The translations under genes were made by a program, and so were the position numbers. Below, piece after piece: positions 26,866 through 39,609 of a stretch of 64,000 nt of DNA. The notes under the pieces were generated by a model. It was not told where the DNA came from. It was given only the letters and a program-made list of their open reading frames with translations, and did not search any database. Each line of letters opens with the position of its first letter. Positions within the stretch are counted from its first letter, which is position 1. The stretch is from Datnioides undecimradiatus. Its lineage: Eukaryota; Chordata; Actinopteri; Lobotiformes; Datnioididae. The stretch lies in NCBI GenBank assembly GCA_008933995.1, contig WARS01000034.1, positions 1,689,501 through 1,753,500 on the forward strand. Reading direction: 5' to 3'.

Positions 26866-28788
26866 AGGATATAAAAACACAAGAAAATGCTTTTTTCTCA
26901 CACCGTGTTGTCTGTGGGGTAAATGACACCGTTCACTCGGGAGCACAAGGTAACAATGCAGAAAGGCATTTTTAATTTAATGGGACCATTATGAGATCTC
27001 TTAAGGGGCCGCTTTGAACGTCTGACATTAAAGCAGTGCCAGGCAATTCCGCATGCTGGCAGCAGCAAATGGAAGCAAGAGATAAGTGTTTGAAATGTAA
27101 TGACTTTACTCGCCAGCAATCTAACCATGTGACTCCAGTAGACCAGCTCATGTGAACCAAAACTGTATCGAAGCACACTTAAGAAACAATCGGGGCAGAA
27201 GCTCTGATGTCTTTATCAGAATGAAGAGATTTAACCGCATTCAATATTCAGAAAATAGCGTCACTTGATGATTCTTGATGGTCTCTTAGATAGCTTCACA
27301 CTTTAGATGCAGCCAGGAGAAACCATTTGAATTTATGGAGCTTCATTACCCAGAAATCATGTAATATTAAGCTCGAAATCTCCTATCAAACACCCAGTTT
27401 CCTTCGTCGTGGCCTGAGGGAGAGACGATGGTGAATTATTTTGCAGCTGGATCAGCTTTTGTTGGACAGTTTCTGGGTGGAGAGGATGTTTTACAGTATA
27501 TTTTGTCTTTGAGGTTTTCCTTTATCGCTTCTTTTGGGTGGAGACCATTTCCCTTCAGTGTCCATCTGTATCATTGAAATTTAATTAGAACAAACATCCA
27601 AATCTGTCATGCTTTTTTAAAATAAATGACCTACACTTGATCTTTCAGGTGTTTTTAAAATACCTGATTTGATGATGCAGGATGCTTTAAAGTGCCTTTG
27701 GGATTTTTTTTGTCGGGTTGTTTCTTAATTTTCCAGATGGCGGGGAAATCCCAGGAGTTTGCCTGGAAATATGCAGAGTGACAGTGGAGGTACAGTGTTC
27801 CCCTTGTTTAATTGCGTTTCAGTTTTTCGGGTCCCCACCTCACAGGGACTTTGAGTCATCCATAACCTCGCTGAGATTTAATTGCTTTTGGCTGTCGAGC
27901 ACCTCCGGGAGAAAACTGGCAGCTGTACAGGATTCCGATGTTAGGAGGTACTCAGGCACACTTTCACTGAACTAAAAAGGCTTTATTATACTCGTCATAC
28001 ATGAGAATAAGTAGATTTTTAAATAAAGTGCATTGTGGATTAATCAGAATGGTGTTTTAGTGCTACTGGTATCTCTGTATTCACATAAGAGTGTCAAATG
28101 TGTTAATTTTTTACCATTTAGAGTGCAGCTTCTCCATCTGTTCTCTATTGTAACAGCAAATTAAAACAATTACAGTACATTTTCAAACTATGCAAACATC
28201 ACGATTATATAGCAAAAAGAGCTATATGCCTTATGTTGCTTACAAAGACAGAACTAATGTCGTCTTAGTCACAAATTCACTTTTATGCTCCTACGAATCG
28301 CTGCTTAAAAAAGAAGCTGCACTCCTTTGTGTGTCAGTGTTAAAAGAAGAGCCTTGATTTTTTTTCGAATGGCTACCCAACTCTTTTCTGAGCCAATGCG
28401 TCACCAGAGGTATCTCCTCAAATACACAAAGCGAGTGCCGCAGTTTTCCTATTTCACCTTGATCTGAGTGAGCACATTCGTTAAAACCTTAACGGTTTGA
28501 TAAAGCAGAAAGGTGAAGATGCACTCTGGTTTCCTTCTGAGCCCTGCAAGCTGCTGGCTGCTCTCTGCTAGCATGCATGTGAATGTTTCTAATAAGGTTT
28601 CTAATAATAGGGTTGCTGTAGCTTCTTCCATCTGTGATCCATCCTCAATCTTTGGCTCCGCACAAAGATGACTGATAGGTGAAGAGGCAGAGGGCTGCAT
28701 GAGGCTGATAAGCCAAGTCTGCACAACCCTATGGACTCACCTCTAATCTCCACACGCAGTTTGATTCCAGAGGTTTACGTGTTTGAAA

Positions 28789-28816
28789 GTGTGTGTGTGT
28801 GTGTGTGTGTGTGTGT
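28789..28816. repeat. (GT)14 microsatellite
   Basis: Uninterrupted GT dinucleotides in otherwise unique sequence. Confidence 0.97.
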
Positions 28817-29267
28817 TGCTGTCTTGGGCCACCTAACTTTGACAGTTTCTCTTTTTTTCTTAACCAGGTTGAAGATTTTATCTGGCTGGATTTAAGTGGA
28901 AAACTCTAAACAGAGCTACTGGGTGCAGACTTTGACCCCTCAAACTGTCACATATTATGTTCAGTGTAAGTGATTAACCCTAACAGACTGGTGCATTTAC
29001 TGTATTAAGTTTACAGTAACAGTGCAAAACTGTGTGTATATTTTGGTGAAGTTGCTGACAAAATGGCAACAATAAAATCTGCCCCATGGCGTCAACACGT
29101 TGTTAACATGTCCATTTAGAAGAAAAACTACGCTTTGTCTCAGACAATGAATGCTAATGGGGCTTTTAGTGCAGTTGTTGCCCACCCAGGGGTCGGTACT
29201 TCCACTACTGCACAAATGTAAGAGGTTAATAGGTGATTATCAACAGGAAATAATAACCAAGACTCTA

Positions 29268-29850
29268 TAGTCATGCTAGCAGCTCTGTGAGGCTGTATTT
29301 ACACAGCAATGCTGACATGCTAATGTTTAGCAGCTATCAAGATCTGCAGCAGCTCAGCACCAGAAAAAAGGAAAAGACAAGAAAAAAACTCATCAGCGCA
29401 AAACCAAAAAAGCCTAAAAAGTATAATGGGGATAAAACAAACAAAAGAAAAGCACACAATATGAGGGATTAGATGGCAGACAGCACAGGACTTATAATAT
29501 CAGCTAGTTATACAGGCAGGTAGACCAGACCAATGCCTCTAATGCTTAATGAGCATTCACCTACAGCACACTGAGGTAAGGTTCAACTCACACCCCTGTG
29601 TTTCACTCCTAAAACTTGTAATAACACATTTTAACGATCCCATCGAGGCTGTTTCTGTCATGAGGATTTTAAAAAGCAAGACCATTTAAATCCTTTCATG
29701 TATAAAACTTCTTGATTTGGATTCAGCCAACTCTGAATACACTTGGCCTGGTGGTGGTGGCAGTGGAGAAAGAGTCAGGGCATCCCTGAAGTCTATAGGC
29801 TTCATCCTCTGGGGACAATGAATGTCTGAATGGTTGCTATTTGGTATCTT
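29268..29850 (+). repeat. GCTAGCAGCTCT / CATCCTCTGGGGACCATG dispersed repeat, copy 3 (interrupted)
   Basis: It starts with CATGCTAGCAGCTCTGTGAGGCTGTATTTACA (29272) and GCTGACATGCTAATGTTTAGCAG, then a long A-rich stretch. The distal part, TTCATCCTCTGGGGACAATGAATGTCTG (29801-29828), matches the same block at 31915 and 34440. Whether the halves belong to one insertion is inferred. Confidence 0.5.
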
Positions 29851-31336
29851 ATCTTTACATTTCCTTATAAACATAATTAAAGTAAGCTATAGAAAAAGAT
29901 GAAATCGGGATATTGTAATTGAGCCCAATGCTGAGCTCACAGAAACAACAGTGTTACTATGGAAATAAAACAAAATCATTTAAAGACGGCACCTGATTGG
30001 TTCATATCTGACCTTGGCAGGAGGTTGATCGGCTTTGTAAACAGTTATGCAAATGATTCTGCATCTCCACCCGCTGCTCCATCAGCACATGAAGAATCCC
30101 GGAGGAGTTCTCCTCCCCTCTTCGCCCCCTGCGGAGACAACAGACACCCATGGTTTAGGGGCGTGTGGAGATGCTACAACCTTGCATTTGCATTTTTGTC
30201 TGTAATCAACCTCCATGGTTAAGTGTAGACATGGGTGGAGCAAATAATATGAGAAAAATCTAAAGAAAAATCTCTAATCCTCCATCTGTGTTTCTTCATT
30301 GTGTCTGGGTTGAGTCCTCAATGTAAGAGCCTTGTCTCTCTCGTCTCATACAAAAACATTTTGAGAGGCTCTCTGCTGAGCTAATGCATCTGTGTCCATT
30401 ACAGTCCATTAACAAACAGCTGCAGCAGGGACGTAATTGTGATTTAATAGCCTGAGACAGGAGAAAAACCAAATGGAGAAGACAAGTTTGATTAAGAAGA
30501 TCATCATTAAGTGTGAGCCAGCTTTGAAATGTGCACAAACAATACATTATGGTGGCGTTTAGCTTTACCTCAAGCTCTATCTGTGTGTTATTTATACAAC
30601 ACTACAAATGTTCTCACTCTGGATGTTTCACTAATCTCATAAAAGCGTGATTTCCTTATTTAGCATATTTATTTCTGCACACACACACTCTTGAGTTGAC
30701 AAATCAAAGCACGCACAGCAGACATGTCTGCACAAAGAGCCGATGTGTGTGGGACTTGAGGCAAAAAAGGGGAAAAAAAGTTTATTTTGTGACAATGAAA
30801 ACTTATTATAGCTTCAATTTTTCTGGAAAAATGAGATCTGAAGACTTTCACAGCTCATCAGAAGCAAACAACGTCCATGAGCACAAATACAATTTCTTTT
30901 TTTTTAAAGCAAATTGAGTTACAGCTCAGCAAAACAAACGCACAGCGGGGGTTTCAGCAGCACACCAGGAGCGGCTGACAACTGATAAGCGTCTTTGGCT
31001 CAGTGCTGAAAAAGTGGCACAGTAGGGGGTTTGGGTGGGGAGGTGTGATTGTTGGGGTGTTGATGGGTGGCGGGCATGCCAGGGACCCATCCGGAGCGGA
31101 TTCATGCTAATCAGGGCAGGTGGGAGTCGTGGGTGCTTTTTTGTTACTGGTGAAGTAAACACACTCAGCAGGAGGAGAAGGGGGGGGGGTGATTTCTCTA
31201 ATCTTTAGGGGGTCCTCAGCTCATGGAGATACTGTAAATTAACTAATAAATAAATAAACACACAGTCAGAGGCGCTAATGCTTCATTGAGAACGGCTAGA
31301 ATTTGGATTAGTTTTAACCCAAGTATGTGTGAGAGG

Positions 31337-31342
<6 letters not shown>

Positions 31343-31375
<33 letters not shown>
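31343..31375. repeat. (GT)16 microsatellite
   Basis: Uninterrupted GT dinucleotides followed by GGGCCACAGCC; a GA/GT-mixed lead-in precedes it. Confidence 0.97.
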
Positions 31376-31377
<2 letters not shown>

Positions 31378-31473
31378 CCACAGCCAAGTCTGGGACTGAT
31401 GAACAGGAAGAGGTAATAGAAAGAGGTTAACGAGGTCAAAGCCTGTAGGACAGGCTGATTAAAAAGATGGAGA

Positions 31474-31504
31474 GAGAAGAGAAGAGAAGAGAAGAGAAGA
31501 GAAG
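31474..31504. repeat. (GAAGA)6 microsatellite
   Basis: A pentanucleotide purine repeat with period 5, about 100 bases after the (GT)16 tract. Confidence 0.95.
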
Positions 31505-31859
31505 TAAATATCTTTGCTGGCTGAATCACAAAATGCAAATTTGTTTAGCTAATGGAAAGGGAAACTACTGCCGTGCTGTCATTATAAACCCAAAGTAATC
31601 ATGTTTACATTCCTTCATTCACAGTTTAAGTTTGCTTTGGAAATGACTTTGCTCAATCACAAAATACAAGTTTGAAAAGGTTAAGTCTCGTCTTCACTGT
31701 GAGCAAACTTCTACCACCATCGCAAACATAAAGGAAAAAAACTCATAATCCATAAAGTCACACTTAATAAACATAGGGTATTGATGGAAGATCACAATTG
31801 CAAAACTTGTTTGAAACAGCCCTATCAGCATTGATGAGACAAAAGGAGTGATAACAGGG

Positions 31860-31990
31860 AAAGTTACAGCTGAGGCTGAAGAGAACGTCACCGGTTTTAG
31901 AGGAAAGGTTGATATAGTTCATCCACTGAGGAGCATGAATGTCTGTATTACATGCCATGGCAATCCATCCAATCATTCTGAGCTAAAGAC
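31860..31990 (+). repeat. CATCCTCTGGGGACCATG dispersed repeat, copy 4
   Basis: AGTTACAGCTGAGGCTGAAG, then CATCCACTGAGGAGCATGAATGTCTGTA and ATGCCATGGCAATCCATCCAATCATTCTGAG match the middle and end blocks of the copy at 34310. Confidence 0.6.
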
Positions 31991-34309
31991 AAAAAGATGG
32001 GAAGATTACTAGCATGCATGAAACAGACATAAACTCTAAATAAGCACACTGCAGCTAATTCTGTGGTTGACATTCACCTGTTGGTTATTTTGCATGTCAC
32101 AGGAGAAACCCATGAAAGCAAATGTGTTCACGTGCCCCCAGCAGATCGCTGGCTGCTGCCCACTGCAGCTTACATGATGTTGACCGATATCATTGCTATG
32201 AAGTTGATACATTTAGAGCTTAAACAGGCAACGAGGACTCTCTCCTGACAGCATGCTCAGACATGTGTTGAGTCAGTCAACATTTGGCCTCTGACCAAAT
32301 AGGCCAAGCTGGGGAGCAGATGGCAAGGAGAGGAGGGATACAGGAGGTCAGTGGTCTGGATGTAGCCCACGGTGAGGATCAGACATATGGCAAACCAGAC
32401 CGGAGAGGAGAGGAGTTGGAGAAAGATGAGTGAATTCAGTTCAGAATACAAAAATCCGTCAAGTACGGAAACACAGTTTAATGTCAAGTTTAAATGTCAA
32501 AATAGTTTCGAGCTTTGTAGTCCCGGCTGAGTTTGTGCCAAAATCCACTGAACAATCTGGCCCTGGCTAGCTTCCTGGCAAACTGTGCATCCAGTAAAAC
32601 ATGAGTCAGGAACATTTCTGGTTATTTGGAAACGACTCTGCAGTTCACCACAGAAATATTCCACCGACAAGCATGAAAAGGTTTTCCTGTTGTTCCCACA
32701 TTTTTCTGCAAACTCATTCCCCCCCTTGGAGGGCAGCAGTGAGCTAAGGCGAAAAGTTACATGTAGAGAAGAACTGAAAGGTGAACCGCATGAAGTGAGA
32801 GGAGATATGTCTTAGCAAAACATCCTTACAACTGCAGGTGCAGTAATGGTCCAGGCTGAAATAATAATTTTTATAGTGCTAAGTGTTTAGTTATACAAAT
32901 ACCCTCAGTTTTGCTTCATAAAAAGCATTATCTGCGGAAAACCACTCTTGCATACCGAGGTCCCACACTGTTACTTTGCCCACTTGTGTCAGCATTTTCA
33001 GATTAAGCCACATTTTTCCCATGTTGCACCAATTAATTCACAATGAACTAAAGGCTTGTCATTAAGCCCAAGCCATTTGCTCGCCTCAGAGCCACAGGGA
33101 ACACGTTCTTCTCTTCATCCTCTTTTCTCAAGACCTTCAGCCCTGAGTCCAGCACAAGCTTTTTCTGTAAAATCACCCATTGTTTCGCTTTCAGCCTGTC
33201 TCTATTTTACAGCTGTGCATGACTGATTGTCTGAGGCAGGAGGATTTGGAGGAGGAGGCTGAGGGGGACAATGCACCACCAGTTTAGACCTATTGATCTA
33301 CACGCTCCCAGTCTGTGTCCGTCCCAGCTGGTCCTGCAGGAAAATAGAAAAAACTGTGTGGGGGTTGAGGTTACCGGCTGGTCTCGCACACACACCAACA
33401 ACTTGGGGAAGCCTGCACATTTACATTCAGAGAAGTGAAAGAGTGTGTGAGGATATTCTGTGGGCGAGCAGCAGTGACTTCTGCTTTATTGAGCTGTTGC
33501 ATGAAACACAACAGCTCGCTTCCACCTCAGCCTTGACTGCGCCCAGTTCAATATCAGACAGTCGATTGCACGTAAAAAAGCAATATGTGGGTGATAGATG
33601 ATCATTCCTGCTCAATCGAGTTGTTGCTTTTGCCGTAACAGTTCATCCAAGCAATGTCATTTCTTAATCAAGATGAAAGAGCTTCTTCACTCCTACAAAG
33701 ACGCTGATGAATAGTGTCCTTCTCCCTCTCTAAGCCTGTTTCAGCAGACAGATCAAGGAATTTATTCTATTTTGCACTGAAGAGTGGGCAAAGGATCTTT
33801 GGCTTCATATTAAAACTATTTATCAAAATGGTACATGTAGAAAATCGCGATTGATAGTTTAAAATGGTTTTATCATAGTTAACAGATTCGCCCTTATTTG
33901 TGTGAAATTAAGAAAAATGCCCAGTGAGCAATGGCATCCTTCCAGCTCCATTTCAAAGCGCACAGTTTGTCACCTGTCAGATTAAATGGAGTGGTGTAAA
34001 CAAAAGAATATGACAGCAAGATTCTCTAATCGCTTTTCTTTAAACAATTTCCGTCTTTTGGGACAGAGCTGCCAAAGGCTACAATGGAGCTCAACCTTTT
34101 CTCGTGCACCAGATAGGAACAGCTTCTTGTCACATTTCTCTCATAAATGCCACCACTGTATGTGTGTGTGAGTCATGACTGTGTCAGTCTGTTTGTCAGT
34201 GGGCGCAACACAGAGTTTTGTATTTAACAACACAAAGAGTCCACAGCTACACTAGCAGCACTTAATGCTAACAGCAGAATAATGAACCATGCACAAATTG
34301 ACAGCCTTT

Positions 34310-34680
34310 GAAGTGTTAGCATGCTAACATATATTAATTAGCAGTAAACACATTATAGCTATGACTGATGGAGATGTCAGTTATGCAGGTATTTGATTTT
34401 GATCTGAAGATGGTGCAAGATGGAGGTCATGGGATCATTTATTCACCCTCTGGGGACCATGAACAAAATTTTTCCACAATCCATCTGACAGCTGGCAAAG
34501 TGTTTCACTTTAAAAAAAACAAAACAAAACCCAAGTGTCAGCCTGCTGGGCTGCTGGTTGTGCTTGATAAAAAGTCCAGAGATCACTTTCCGTTTCATCC
34601 TATGGGGGACCATGAACGTCTGTGCACTCCATACCATCCAATAGCTGTTGAGATCCTTCATTTTTGATTAAAGTCGACTT
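34310..34680 (+). repeat. CATCCTCTGGGGACCATG dispersed repeat, copy 5 (longest, with the block twice)
   Basis: GTGTTAGCATGCTAACATATATTAATTAGCA, CTGATGGAGATGTCAGTTATGCAGGTATTTG, then two copies of the hallmark block: CACCCTCTGGGGACCATGAAC at 34444 and CATCCTATGGGGGACCATGAACGTCTG at 34597, the second followed by ACCATCCAATAGCTGTTGAGATCCTTCA. The order agrees with copies 3 and 4. Confidence 0.65.
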
Positions 34681-35809
34681 AACAACACAAACTTTCCTAG
34701 GGTCTTACAGCTAGCATGGCTTAAAAACATACTGAGTCTTTCTGACCAGCTGCACATTATAAGGACACAACCTTGGGAGAACAGCGGAAATCACTCACAG
34801 CACATGTGCAATCAATGGATTAGCTCACTTCACCTCCGATACTTATACAACACGGCTGGGTAAAATGAGGCACTGTGGGACGTGCACAGCGCAGGACAGG
34901 GTGGACTGCAGACTCACTAAAGAATGATTTTCTGCCAGTTCAGCCCACCCATAGGGAGTGTATAGGACCCTGGCTATGCTCCGGCACTCTGCTTTAGTGG
35001 GATTCCTTACTTATTACAGTATCTGGGTCAGGCCACCATTACAGTCTGGACCGAACTGTAGAATTAAGGTTAAATTGCCTCAGAGATGATGTGTTGTTTT
35101 GTGAGGCTTGGTCTAGCAAAGTGAGTCAGCAGTGAAATGTTTCAAGGTAGAAACATACGTATAAAAGAACAGCTGCATGCTGCATGTGAACTGCTCTGTC
35201 GCTGTGAAATTATGTGAAATCACACCCACGCTTTTATTAAAAATATGAAATGCATTCCTTATGTTGCTGTTAATGGGTTCCCCTCCCCTCTACCAAGCCT
35301 CATTACTCTTGCTGAGTTATGTCCTACATTTCCCAAAATGCACTTCAACCATCCTCAGGGAGCTTGCCTGGAGATCACATTTCAAATATGTGTTCATGTG
35401 AGAGAGACTGTATGAAAAGGAACAACAATGGAAACAGTAAGAGAGCAGGTTTCTCCTGTTGAGAAAAGTGGGAAAGTTTTATCCCCCATTAAAATGCTCA
35501 ACATGCCAGACATATTACACTGTGGTTTATAGGGCTGTGCTCTGGGTGGAGAAAGTGTTAGATGATCTACATCTTGCACAACAGACCACTCCCTTGTGCG
35601 TCTGGTGAATGTAGACGACTGCAGAAAGAAGCCCTTAGTGAAGCTGTTTTGTTAAAAAATTGTTCTTCCAACTGCTTTTAGCTGGAAATAATGTGACATA
35701 ACTATAACAACATAAATGCAGGAACATCGGTCTGCGTATACAGTGAGATGAAAATGTGTTTTTTTTGCACCACTCTATTGTATGTTCACTGATTATGAAG
35801 CGATGAATA

Positions 35810-36005
35810 GCGAGTTAGCTTATCTTAGCACAAAGACTGGAAACTGGGTGAACTGCTAGCTTGACTTTGTCAAAAGGTAACACAATCCTCCTACCAAAGC
35901 TCCTTATTAACATGTTTGTTAAATCTGTAAAAAAAATAAAATGACACATTGTGGTTTTATGAGGGATTGTGTGCCTGACAGTTTATTGTACCAGTGCAGT
36001 AACTA
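35810..36005 (+). repeat. TTAGCTTAGC-family dispersed repeat, copy 4 (best preserved)
   Basis: It contains GTTAGCTTATCTTAGCACAAAGACTGGAAAC, CTGCTAGCTTGACTTTGTCAAAAGGTAACA, CTACCAAAGCTCCTTATTAACATG and GACACATTGTGGTTTTATGAGGG. It has the most complete middle section of the copies here. Confidence 0.65.
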
Positions 36006-38822
36006 CTATGTTAAGAATCAACAAGAAATCAAATGTTTAAACTATAAACTTGCACAAATAAACCTGAGGTCAAATCTGGCTGCTGAGATATTATAGCTGC
36101 AGTATGTCAGCTCACATAGAAATACAAGAAATGAGACTTAACTGTAATCATACCCTGAAACTGGAGCACAGTTGTGCATCTTTCATCTCTGACATTTGTT
36201 TTTCACCTGGCAGGCCTGTTTTCTTGCCCCTGACAACCTAATACAGCTGAGGCCTTATGTATATATGATGAAGTCATAGCATGATGTATAGGCTTGCCTT
36301 GTGAGGAAAAGCAGTTTGCATGCTCGGCAGCCCTGGGGAATTCACCGCGGCCTGTACGACATTGTCTGCTTCCAGCGATACTGTAGCTTTTCAAGCAGAC
36401 GAGACGATGGGGTCTGACTCACAGAGAGCTTTTTGTTCCATTCAGCTACTACAAAACCTGCTTTTCACTGAGATGTCAGGGCAGTCAAGGACTCAAGTCC
36501 AACTTGTTTTTCTGACAGGAAAGACTGTTGTCATACTGAAGAGCCGGGGAGGTGAATGTTAACTCTGTTGTCTAAATACTCAACTGTTTTAACCCATTGA
36601 ATTTGGCATGTACAGTAATTACAGTTTTGTCCTGTACGTTCAGCGAGCATAGTGTTTTTCTTCATATGCTCCTGAGAATGTAACCCCAGTAGAGCTGGGC
36701 CTCATTCTTCATGCTAATGTTAAGTCACCAAGCTAAAGTGATCTTGTTACTGCTCACTGAGCACTTTAAGCCCAGTTCAATTGTTTGATTTGTTACCCAT
36801 TGGTTAAATGATTAAATGACTTAGTGTCTTGTTTGAAATAAAAGGCAACTAGAGTTGAGGTGTGGCCATGATTAACATTAATATGTTGAGCACACTTTGC
36901 TGCAGCTTGATTTAATGCTGAGGAAGAACCAGGTACATATTTTAAATATGAAATTAAACCAACAAAATCTCAATTAAGCTTTGGGGATTAAACTGAAAGG
37001 CAAACTTCCAGTAAACTGTGTTTAAGCAGTACTTCATGCTGCACAATCAATCAAACCTGATATACCAACAATAAATCAAAATGAACACATATTGCTGTTA
37101 AAGTGATAAATCTGTCTGATAACATTCAAACTTTTTTCACTCAGTGTCGAGCCTGTTAAAAAGGTAATACTGTGAAGCTGGTTTTACTAACGAATGGACA
37201 AATGAAACAAAACCACCCAAAGAAATCTAACCTATAGGACAGTGTCTTACTTCAGCTAATTGTGAATGTGCTGAATGTTTTCAGGTTTGGGCCTAAGGTC
37301 TTGTTGCTACGACAACCACTCCATATAAACTTCAAGTCAGCCTTGAGGGACTAAAAAAAAAGGCCAAATCATAAACACTCAAATCAAGTTAATTCGGTTA
37401 CACTCGTACGAAGAACTGCCCTCCTCACCCTGGCATCAATAAACCTTCCTGTCACAAAACATCTCCATTTAACTGGGTCCTTAACAATAAAGCACCACCC
37501 TAAACCGTCTGGCAAAAGCAAACTTTGCATGATCCGCCAAAGCATATGTAAACCCAGTGGAAAATGCTCAGTATATTTATGGTTTCTGAGAGATTTGACT
37601 CCAGGCATGTCTCTGTGCTGCACACATAAAAAGCTTTTTGTTCTAGAGAGCAAACAAACAGCTACCATCACATTTCAGCTGCAGGGCTTTGTCTGAGCAT
37701 TACAGAGCAGGAGACTAACTGGCCTTATATAGACCGCACCTGTGCAATCATGACAACAAATCATGTCCTTTGTCCACGTTAGTTAAACAAAGTATTATTT
37801 CTCCAAAAGAGAGCCAGTACATACCTGATTGTGCTTCCTGTTGAAGCTGAATTTTCTCGGCAGCTGTATGGAAATCTAACATATCCATGTGATCTCTGAG
37901 CTCTGGCTTTCAAATTCACTGCTGAAGTATCCGACGTCCAATTTCATCCTCGGAAAGCAACCACCTGTGTACTATTGCTGTGATCGCTTCAGGTGACAAC
38001 ACCCATATGTCTGGTAATATATATAGTTTGCTGTTGTAGAATTTCTGTAATAAAGTGAATTCAACAAGTAAGTTTAAAAAAATAAAGTAAGAGATCCATT
38101 TTCAATTTGGTCTTGAACAAAACAAGCACTCGTAGCAAATTGCAGCTTTCTTCCTTTCTGCTTTATGTGTGTGAGAGCGAAAAGATAGAGGCTTCTCCTG
38201 GGAAGGGAGGATGCTTCTGATTTAATGGTCTCTGCACACCAAAGTTCAAACTGACCTGCACACAGAGAGGATGTGACACAGATCAGCCATCAACACGGTT
38301 GTTAGATAAAATATGGCAAGCAACCATTATATAAGCAGAAAGTACAGGATTTTCACCATGTTTCAACAGAAAGTGCAGAGGTCCGCACTTGACGTTTGTT
38401 AAGAGCATCTGCTTTCACCAGCATCTGATACCTGTGGTTACAAGAACTCTATTGATTTAAATGTAAGAAATACTACACCAAGCTTTCCTTATGAATTGAA
38501 AAAGAAAGAGAAGCTCTCTGATGGCAGCTTGAACTTGTGCAGAAATGATTGCCGTTACCTCAGCTCAGAGGAAAGTGTGAAACCTGGTGAGAACCAGATG
38601 ACGCAGCAGTCAGAAAAAGATGATCCGTGCCAGATATCAGATTGCTGTCAGTCTTATTTTGTCATCCAGTGTCTAAAGTGAGTTGTTTTCTGTTTGTCCA
38701 GGCAGTGAGCAAAGCAAAAAACATGTGATGTAGGACAATCTAACCCAATCTGATACAAAATGAACTGAAACTTGTTTTCTGTCAATGAACATCAAACACA
38801 CTTCTCTTCAATTCCATCTGCA

Positions 38823-38828
38823 TTTATT
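38823..38828 (-). terminator. rnd3: Polyadenylation signal AATAAA of rnd3
   Basis: The plus strand reads tttatt, i.e. AATAAA on the transcribed strand. By reading, it is the first canonical hexamer downstream of the stop codon, and a GT-rich downstream element (gtgtgtttgatgtt) follows within about 20-35 nt. Confidence 0.55.
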
Positions 38829-39037
38829 CTAAAGGGAAAATATATAATTCAATAAATATTGCGGCAACGACATTGGCAAAGACATCTGAAGGTGACATCA
38901 ACATTCAAGAAAACATGAGAATGTACATGGGGAAGAGACAACAGATTAGGAAGTGATGGCAAAAGTTGGGCCACTGAGCTGCCGACTGCAACGACGTGGC
39001 ACTTGAATGAGCTCATTGGGACGTTTCAGTTACATTA

Positions 39038-39044
39038 AAAGTGC
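39038..39044 (-). promoter_or_regulatory. rnd3: miR-17/20/93/106-type seed match in the rnd3 3' UTR
   Basis: The transcribed strand reads GCACTTT, complementary to the AAAGUGC seed. It lies in the distal third of the predicted UTR. A seven-base match is expected by chance in a UTR of this length fairly often. Confidence 0.25.
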
Positions 39045-39602
39045 ATCAATACATTTGATATTCAAACAGCTTCTGAACTGCGCTGTCGTTCAAGAGAAAA
39101 CCACAAATTTAGAAACACTTTTTCCGAGACTTTACCAAAGTCAAATTTTCGTGTACATTGTGCCTCACAGGTTTAAATGTCATGAAACCCAGCCACTGAA
39201 ACGACCTTGCTGAATTTCAAACCATGCAGGAAAACCAAAGTCATCCAGTTTGAGTTAAAGCCTGGTCACACCAGCCAAATCCTTTTCTTGTCTTTTACAA
39301 AATATGTTGGCCAACAAGGTGAAGGCTAGTTAGTAAACCACTGTAGCTGGTGAGCTAACTGCTAATATGCTAGCCAGCCAGCTAATTTTCAAAAGAGTTT
39401 CTGTTTATCAACTAATCAATTAATGGTTAAGAGTATCTGAGGGGGGTGGGGCCCCTCACAGTTAGCTGGTTTGCATTTGTGCCACTTAGCAAGCTGATTA
39501 GCTTAGTCGCTAATGGGACAAATTGATTTAACTTAATTTCTGCCGTTTTAAAGGCTGGTGTGACTGGGCTTTTGTGGGGATTTTACCCCGCAGCAGCGTC
39601 TG

Positions 39603-39609
39603 AATACTG
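39603..39609 (-). promoter_or_regulatory. rnd3: miR-200b/200c/429 seed match in the rnd3 3' UTR
   Basis: The transcribed strand reads CAGTATT, a 7mer-m8 match to the miR-200b/c/429 seed. The next base is C, so it is not an 8mer. Human RND3 has been reported as a miR-200b target, which makes this site more interesting than a chance match. It was found by eye only. Confidence 0.35.

Larger units (their letters stand above)
25078..38809. other. Non-coding stretch immediately 3' of rnd3
   Basis: No gene recognised. Contains microsatellites at 28789, 31343 and 31474, repeat copies at 26745, 29268, 31860, 34310 and 35810, a G-rich block at 31024-31071 that falls short of a strict quadruplex, and a high-complexity block at 26935-27175. 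The bases next to the predicted poly(A) site (36000-38800) show nothing I could name. Confidence 0.65.

Noticed and set aside
29287-29472. Lysine-rich 61-codon frame
   Set aside because: It comes from an A-rich stretch inside a dispersed repeat, not a basic protein gene.
31024-31071. G-rich block considered as a G-quadruplex
   Set aside because: Three G-runs are close together but the fourth is more than seven bases away, so it fails the strict pattern.
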